A stretch of DNA of 64,000 nt, from positions 558,001 through 622,000 of the forward strand of contig NZ_SRLC01000002.1 of assembly GCF_004765605.1 (NCBI RefSeq), written 5' to 3'. Position 1 is the first letter of the stretch; every line of letters starts with the position of its first letter. Position numbers and translations under genes: made by a program. This stretch comes from Hymenobacter aquaticus. Lineage in GTDB: Bacteria > Bacteroidota > Bacteroidia > Cytophagales > Hymenobacteraceae. The notes below the pieces were generated by a model. It worked only from the letters and a program-made list of their open reading frames with translations. It searched no databases and was not told the origin of the DNA. Positions 58,727 to 64,000 of the stretch are shown here, piece by piece.

Positions 58727-60223
58727 CTATGCTGGCCGCTGCGGGCGTTTTTCCAGAATCAGGTTGGTACGGAAGGTGTTCAGACTCTCTTCCAGGCCCA
58801 CGGGGTACACGTGCGGGTTCAGGAAGCGGCGGATGCTGGGGTCGAGGCTCTGCACCTCGCGCTGAGCGTGGGCCCGGCTTTGCTGCAGCGTGGGCAAGGT
58901 TGCCACCAGCTCGCCGCCCCGGAACACGGGCTCCAGCAACTCCCGGAACTGGGTGCTGCGGATCGGCCGGCGGCGGGTGGGGTCCACGGGGTCCACGATG
59001 GTGAGGTGTTCGGGCAGGGGCTCGGCCGAGTTGTAGAGCATGTCGGCCCGGGGCTGGCCTTTCTCGGTTTCGTAGCGCCGCACCTGCAGAATGCCCGGAA
59101 TGCTGGTTTTGGCCAGCTGCTCCGATATTTTGACCGTGTATTCCCAGCCCGAGTCGTCGGCCCGGCGCAGGGCGGCCAGCTTGTACACGCCGCCCAAAGC
59201 GGGCTGGTCGTAGGCCGTAACCAGCTTGGTGCCGATGCCCCAGGTGTCGATGCGGGCCCCCTGCTGCTTGAGGCTGACGATGAGGTTTTCGTCGAGGTCG
59301 TTGCTGGCCACGATGCGCGTCTTGGGGAAGCCGGCTTCGTTGAGCAACGCCCGGGCCTCGCGGCTGAGGTAGGCCAGGTCGCCGGAGTCGAGGCGGATGC
59401 CGCCCAGCTCGTGGCCTTTTTCGCGCATGCGCCGCGCCACGCTGATGGCCCGCCGCACGCCTTCCAGCGTGTCGTAGGTATCAACCAGAAACACGGAGTC
59501 GTCGGGAAACGCGTCGGCGTAGGCTTCGAAGGCCTCTTCTTCCTGCCCAAACGACATCACCCAGCTGTGGGCGTGGGTGCCGCGCACCGGAATGCCGAAG
59601 TGCTGCCCGGCCAGCATGTTGGAGGTGCCGTCGGCCCCGCCCAGGTAGGCCGCCCGGCTCGCGCCCAGCCCCCCGTCGAAGCCCTGGGCCCGGCGCAGCC
59701 CGAACTCAAACACCTGGTCGTCGCCAGCGGCCTCCCGGATGCGGGCCGCCTTGGTGGCAATCAGCGTCTGGAAGTTGACCAGCGTGAGCAGGGCCGTTTC
59801 CAGCAGCTGGGCTTGCAGCAGCGGGCCTTTGATGCGCATCAAAGGCTCGTTGGCAAATACCACGGTGCCCTCGGCAATGGCGTCCACGTCGCAGGTGAAG
59901 CGCAGCTCGCGCAGATAGTCCAGAAACTCCTGCGGAAACATCGGCGTGCCCTTCGAGCCGCGCAGGCTGCCCAGGTAGGTCAGGTCCTCGGCCGAAAAGC
60001 GCAGGTTGTTCAGCCAGTCGGCGGCGTAGGCCAGGCCCGCGCACACGGCGTAGCCGCCGCCAAAGGGCGGGCGCCGGAAGTACAGGTGAAACACGGCTTC
60101 CCGGTCTTGCAGGCCCTGTTTCCAGTAGCCGTAGCTCATCGTGAGTTGGTAGAGGTCGGTAACTAAGCTCAGCGAGGAAGAATACAGGCTGGATAGCGGG
60201 GTGTTTTCCGGGGCGTTAGGCAT
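58727..60223 (-). CDS. pncB: Nicotinate phosphoribosyltransferase
   Basis: This 498-residue enzyme makes NaMN from nicotinate and PRPP, feeding NAD synthesis. It has the N-terminal LVTDLYQLTMSYGYWK, GTHAHSWVMSFGQE with the catalytic histidine region, and IRLDSGDLAYLS where PRPP binds. The length and order match the bacterial PncB type. Single gene, transcribed away from the kelch gene. Confidence 0.93.
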   Translation of the reverse strand: MPNAPENTPLSSLYSSSLSLVTDLYQLTMSYGYWKQGLQDREAVFHLYFRRPPFGGGYAVCAGLAYAADWLNNLRFSAEDLTYLGSLRGSKGTPMFPQEFLDYLRELRFTCDVDAIAEGTVVFANEPLMRIKGPLLQAQLLETALLTLVNFQTLIATKAARIREAAGDDQVFEFGLRRAQGFDGGLGASRAAYLGGADGTSNMLAGQHFGIPVRGTHAHSWVMSFGQEEEAFEAYADAFPDDSVFLVDTYDTLEGVRRAISVARRMREKGHELGGIRLDSGDLAYLSREARALLNEAGFPKTRIVASNDLDENLIVSLKQQGARIDTWGIGTKLVTAYDQPALGGVYKLAALRRADDSGWEYTVKISEQLAKTSIPGILQVRRYETEKGQPRADMLYNSAEPLPEHLTIVDPVDPTRRRPIRSTQFRELLEPVFRGGELVATLPTLQQSRAHAQREVQSLDPSIRRFLNPHVYPVGLEESLNTFRTNLILEKRPQRPA

Positions 60224-60630
60224 GGTAGTCGGGGCAAAGCGCGAATCGGGCGGCGGCCGGGGTAGGGTAGAGGCGTAGGTTGCCCGGCCAGCCCAACCGT
60301 GGGCCGCCGCCGCAAAGGTTGGAGAAAATCATAACAGTGTACCGCGAACGGCCCGGCGGAGTTGTGCCCCCGGGCGTAGCCGGGGCCGGCTGCCCCACGC
60401 CGGCCTTATCCGGCCAACCCGAATGGCGGCAAATCCCGTGGTTTGCCTCCGCAGGCTCAGAATGATAGGCGCAGAATCCTTATTCGGCTGGGTAGTAATA
60501 ATTATAGACTATTGGATGATTGGGTTTTAATTTTTTCATAATATTATTGCATTCAGGTTCGAAAAATTCAATTCGCTTTCTCGGGCCCGTCACTACTCTA
60601 TTTGTTTTCTCCTACCCTCTGTTGCCGCAC
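60224..60630. other. Divergent intergenic region
   Basis: This 407-bp region between pncB and the kelch/T9SS gene contains GC-rich sequence up to about 60470 and AT-rich sequence after it, where the kelch gene promoter is expected. No box could be fixed with confidence. I see no gene in it. Confidence 0.4.
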
Positions 60631-63600
60631 ATGAAGAAATTTTTACCCGCTCTTGCGCTGGTGGCGTTGGCTATGCCCGTCACCGATTCCGCCTGGGCCC
60701 AAGTAACCCGGATTCCCGGGCAGCTTTACCCGGGCAGCACGCCGGGCGCAGCCGCTACGGTAACCCACGCCAGCCGCATGGCCTTGCCCGCGCTGCCCCA
60801 GGCCCGCATCCAGGCCCCTTGGACCGCCCTGGCCAGCATGAGCCAGATCCGGGGCCAGCACGCGGCCGTGGCCCTGAACGGCAAGATTTACGTGTGGGGC
60901 GGATACGTCGGGACCTACGAAAGTGCCACCACGGAATTTTCGAGCCTGGAAATCTATAACCCGGCGACCAACACCTGGAGCGCCGGGGCCAACTACCCGA
61001 CGCTGGTGCGGGGCCAGGCGCATACCGTGGGCCAGGACGGGCTGATTTACAGCTTCGGCAATGGCTTCGCCGGCACCGACGCCTACCGCTACAACCCGGC
61101 CACAAACACCTGGGCCGCCATTGCGCCCCAGCCCACGGGCACCTGGGAAGCGTCGGCCATTACGGCTCCCGATGGAAAAATCTACCTGTTCGGGGGCTTC
61201 ACGTCCAACAACCCTACTTCCCCCATTACCCAGATTTACAACCCGGCCACCAACACCTGGGCGTCGGGCGCCAGCATGACCGTGGGCCGGCATGGTCACG
61301 CGGGCGTGCTCGACGCGGCGGGCCGCGTGCACATCATTGGCGGTACCAACAGCACCAACGGCGGCAACACGGCCATAACGTCGCACGAAATCTACACCAT
61401 TGCCACCAACACCTGGTCGACCGGGGCGGCGCTGCCCGTGGGCATCAACCAGCCCGGCGCCGTGCTGGGAGCCGATGGCAAAATCTATATTATCGGCGGC
61501 AAGCAGAGCTACTATAATAACGCGACGCCCTTCTATGCCACCACGTACGTCTACGACCTAAGCACGAACTCCTGGAGCGCGGGCACCAGCCTGCCCATCG
61601 TGCTGGGCGAAAACCGGGCAGTAACCATTGGGGGCGACATCTACACCGTGGGCGGCTGCACGGGCGCCGCTCCCTCGACGACTGGCACCCAGCAAAGCGT
61701 GCTCTACCGTACGAGCGTTACCAACAGCTACACCTGGACCGGCGCCACGTCCACCAACTGGAACGTGGCCTCCAACTGGTCGGGGGGCGTAGTGCCCACG
61801 GCCACCGACAACGTGACGATTCCGGCGGGCCTGTCGCGCTACCCCAGCGTGAGCACCCCGACGGCGGCGGCCAGCGTGGTAACCGTTAACGGTGGCGCCT
61901 CGCTGAGCATTGCCGATGGGGGCACGCTGAGCGTCGCGGGCAACTTCGTGAACAACGGTACTTTCGACGCCGCCGGCAACGCCACCGTGAGTTTGACGGG
62001 CAGCACCGCCCAAACGGTGGGCGGCACCAGCATGACGCAGTTTCGCAACCTGACGGTGGGCGCGGCCGGCGCTTCGCTGAGCGGGCAGGTGGAAATCCAG
62101 CGCCTGCTGACCCTGAACGGCAACCTGAGCACCAACGGCCAGCGCTTCCTGATCTTGTCCAACAACGTGGGCACGGCTATGGTCGTCAATAACGGCGGCG
62201 TGGTGACGGGCAGCACCGTGGTGCAGCGCTACATCGACGTGGCCAGCAACGCGGGCTTCGGCTACCGCCACCTCGCGCCGGCCGTCAGCGGGGCTACGCT
62301 CAGCAACCTGACCATCTTCCCCATTCTGCCGGGGGCGCAGCCGGCCGGACCCATCCAGTTCAACGCCGCCTACAACTCGGCCGCCGAGCCGGGCCTGGTA
62401 ACGCCTTATCCCACGATTTTCTCCTACGACCAGAACCGGGTGGGCACCGTCGCGGGGCCGGCCGGCTTCAACCAGGGCTGGGCTTCCCCAACGGCCGCCA
62501 GCCAGATCCTGACCCCAACCCTGGGCTACACCATCAATGAGCCCGCCGGCAACTTCTTCGAGCTGACGGGAACCTCGCTGAACACGGGCAACATCAGCCG
62601 TGTCGGCATGGGGCGCGTCGGCCAGGCCGATGGCGGCTGGCACCTGATTGGCAACCCCTACCCGGCGCCTATCGACTGGAACCGCGTCGGGCGCACCAAC
62701 CTCGACGCGGCGGCCTACGTGTACCGCTCGACCGGGCAGTACGCGGGCGGCTACACCAGCTACGTGAACGGCGTGGGCGTCAACATTCTGCCGATGGGCC
62801 AGGCATTCTTCGTGCGCGTATCGACCGTAGGCGCCAGCGGCAGCGTGAACTTCACCAATGCCTCCCGGGAAACTACCTTCTCGGACCCGGCCTACAGCCG
62901 CCCCGCCCGTACCGAAACCCGGCCGCTGCTGCAACTCACCCTGCAGCGCCAGGGCGCTACCGATGCCACCGCCCAGGACGATTTCTACGTGTATGAGGAA
63001 ACCGGCGCTACTTCCGGCTTCGACTCGGCCTTCGACGCGCTGAAAGTGCAGCTCAACGGCGGCGAGCAGCCCAGCCTCTACCAGCTGGCCGGCTCCGAAG
63101 CCCTGGCTATTCAGGGCTTGCCGGCCGACAACGCCCCGCGCAGCCTCGCGCTGGGCATGTACGCGGCGGTTGGCGGCAGCTACACCTTCGTGCCGGCCCA
63201 GCTGCTGAACTTCGCAACCACTGAACCCCTGTGGCTCGAAGACAAGCTCACCGGCACCTGGCACGACCTGCGCCAGGGCGCCTACAGCGTGCAGCTGAGC
63301 CAGGGCCCGAGCACGTCGCGCTTCGTGCTGCACCTGCACCAGGCGCGGCCGCTGGCCAACGGCAAAGCCAACACCTGGGCCGGGGAAGTGCAGCTGTTCC
63401 CCAACCCCGCTACCGGCGGCGCCGTAACGGTGGCCGTTAGCGGCGTGGCCGGGGCCACGGCCGAGCTGACGCTGCTCAATGGCGTTGGGCAGCGCGTATG
63501 GCAGCACACCGCCGCCATTACGGCCCGGGAGCTGCGCGGCAGCGTGCCCGTAGCGGGCTTGGCCAAAGGCATCTATACGCTGCAGGTTCGCAGCAGCGCC

Positions 63601-63633
63601 GGTCTGCTCACCCGCAAGCTGGTAGTACAGTAG
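60631..63633 (+). CDS. Kelch-repeat secreted protein with T9SS sorting domain
   Basis: This 1000-residue protein has a signal peptide (residues 1-23, ending AWAQ), a kelch beta-propeller (about 50-370) with six or so blades of the type GKIYVWGG/YNPATNTW, a beta-rich middle (about 375-600) that starts YTWTGATSTNWNVASNW, and a T9SS type A sorting domain at the end (VQLFPNPATGG, KGIYTLQV). It is expected to be exported and anchored on the cell surface. A kelch propeller may bind carbohydrate or protein; the target is unknown. The next gene encodes a PID-CTERM-like protein. Confidence 0.85.
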   Translation: MKKFLPALALVALAMPVTDSAWAQVTRIPGQLYPGSTPGAAATVTHASRMALPALPQARIQAPWTALASMSQIRGQHAAVALNGKIYVWGGYVGTYESATTEFSSLEIYNPATNTWSAGANYPTLVRGQAHTVGQDGLIYSFGNGFAGTDAYRYNPATNTWAAIAPQPTGTWEASAITAPDGKIYLFGGFTSNNPTSPITQIYNPATNTWASGASMTVGRHGHAGVLDAAGRVHIIGGTNSTNGGNTAITSHEIYTIATNTWSTGAALPVGINQPGAVLGADGKIYIIGGKQSYYNNATPFYATTYVYDLSTNSWSAGTSLPIVLGENRAVTIGGDIYTVGGCTGAAPSTTGTQQSVLYRTSVTNSYTWTGATSTNWNVASNWSGGVVPTATDNVTIPAGLSRYPSVSTPTAAASVVTVNGGASLSIADGGTLSVAGNFVNNGTFDAAGNATVSLTGSTAQTVGGTSMTQFRNLTVGAAGASLSGQVEIQRLLTLNGNLSTNGQRFLILSNNVGTAMVVNNGGVVTGSTVVQRYIDVASNAGFGYRHLAPAVSGATLSNLTIFPILPGAQPAGPIQFNAAYNSAAEPGLVTPYPTIFSYDQNRVGTVAGPAGFNQGWASPTAASQILTPTLGYTINEPAGNFFELTGTSLNTGNISRVGMGRVGQADGGWHLIGNPYPAPIDWNRVGRTNLDAAAYVYRSTGQYAGGYTSYVNGVGVNILPMGQAFFVRVSTVGASGSVNFTNASRETTFSDPAYSRPARTETRPLLQLTLQRQGATDATAQDDFYVYEETGATSGFDSAFDALKVQLNGGEQPSLYQLAGSEALAIQGLPADNAPRSLALGMYAAVGGSYTFVPAQLLNFATTEPLWLEDKLTGTWHDLRQGAYSVQLSQGPSTSRFVLHLHQARPLANGKANTWAGEVQLFPNPATGGAVTVAVSGVAGATAELTLLNGVGQRVWQHTAAITARELRGSVPVAGLAKGIYTLQVRSSAGLLTRKLVVQ

Positions 63634-63671
63634 AGTTTTAACGAATAGAAAAAATACTAGACCCCACGAGA

Positions 63672-63872
63672 ATGATCAATCTGTCAATCCGCCGCATTGC
63701 CCTGTGCATCCTATTTCTCGGCGTAACTCAACTACCGGTACTGGCTCAGGGCCCCGGCAATGGCGGTCCGCAGCCGGGCGCCACCAATGCTCCCATCGAC
63801 GGCGGCGCCAGCCTGCTGTTAGCCGGGGGCGTTGCTCTGGGCCTGCGCCGCTTGCGCCGTCGGCAGGCTTAG
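63672..63872 (+). CDS. PID-CTERM-like short sorted protein
   Basis: This 66-residue protein has a signal peptide (residues 1-26, ending VLAQ), a 12-residue Gly/Pro-rich stretch, then the short sorting tail: APIDGGASLLLAGGVALG (Pro-Ile-Asp motif and hydrophobic helix) and a basic end RRLRRRQA. The arrangement is that of PID-CTERM tails in Bacteroidota. It encodes almost only a sorting tail. It lies 38 bp after the kelch gene and may be co-transcribed. Confidence 0.72.
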   Translation: MINLSIRRIALCILFLGVTQLPVLAQGPGNGGPQPGATNAPIDGGASLLLAGGVALGLRRLRRRQA

Positions 63873-63923
63873 CGCTCCGCTAGTAGGTTGCGGCCGGCGC
63901 TAGTCCGGCTGACCTGGTTTCTA

Positions 63924-63959
63924 CCGCCCATCGTGCCTGGCACAGTGGGCGGTTTTTTT
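63924..63959 (+). terminator. Rho-independent terminator
   Basis: Stem CCGCCCA/TGGGCGG plus an inner GTGCC/GGCAC pair, then TTTTTTT, 52 bp after the PID-CTERM gene. Confidence 0.9.
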
Positions 63960-64000
63960 ATGGGCCGACTTGCGGCAGCTGGTTCTGCTGAACAACCCGA

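Noticed and set aside
61558..63507. A 649-codon minus-strand open frame opposite the kelch/T9SS gene
   Set aside because: The plus strand shows a signal peptide, kelch repeats and a sorting domain; the minus frame shows none.

Overview
The window is GC-rich chromosomal DNA from a Bacteroidota bacterium of the Cytophagales type, most likely Hymenobacter or a close relative. The evidence is several secreted proteins with the type IX secretion system (T9SS) C-terminal sorting domain, a PID-CTERM-like short protein, DUF5723, DUF4468 and PorT-like outer-membrane proteins, TAnnTTTG promoter boxes, and genes that lack Shine-Dalgarno sequences. No rRNA, CRISPR array, transposase, phage or plasmid gene was seen. 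There is one tRNA gene (Val, GAC).

Layout. 1-10 kb: TPR protein, DUF5723 barrel, PAP2 phosphatase, an aldehyde dehydrogenase plus long-chain alcohol oxidase-like GMC enzyme, a small lipoprotein and an SDR. 10.3-15.2 kb: a MacAB-like ABC export operon (ATPase, two FtsX-type permeases, HlyD-type adaptor) with a palindromic or tandem repeat in every spacer. 15.3-19.6 kb: single genes (DUF3616, thioesterase, DJ-1/PfpI, GNAT, membrane protein, beta-barrel). 19.7-20.8 kb: tRNA-Val and a histone-deacetylase-like hydrolase. 20.8-23.9 kb: a methyltransferase, type III polyketide synthase and FAD oxidoreductase cluster, probably for a phenolic lipid. 24-34.4 kb: a sorting-domain-only protein, a 41-residue membrane peptide, a monooxygenase, a five-PAS hybrid histidine kinase with its sigma-54 activator, a three-module T9SS protein and a secreted nuclease. 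34.7-39 kb: a two-domain aminolipid acyltransferase, a DUF4468 protein and an AsnRS-derived asparagine synthetase with an attenuator-like leader.

39-53 kb is a nucleotide-synthesis block: a dihydroorotate-dehydrogenase-like protein, pyrF, pyrE, then purL, purQ, purC/E, an NTF2-like gene, purD, purN, purF and purM, all on the plus strand. Together these supply most steps from PRPP to SAICAR and the last two UMP steps. purH, purB and most of the early pyr genes are not here. 53.7-64 kb holds a porin and ammonium transporter, DUF4468, a metal-binding HMA protein, DUF4240, GNAT, nicotinate phosphoribosyltransferase, a kelch/T9SS protein and a PID-CTERM-like protein.

The most unusual feature is in the pur block. 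A 593-bp unit with perfect 42-bp terminal inverted repeats encodes an apparently intact DUF559 (Vsr-like) nuclease domain, and it has been inserted so that it is fused in frame to the end of purQ. A related single repeat arm sits in frame inside purL, and other palindromic repeats lie between purF and purM, between pyrF and pyrE, and in the ABC operon. This looks like a nuclease-linked repeat family, analogous to REP/RAYT systems but with a different enzyme.
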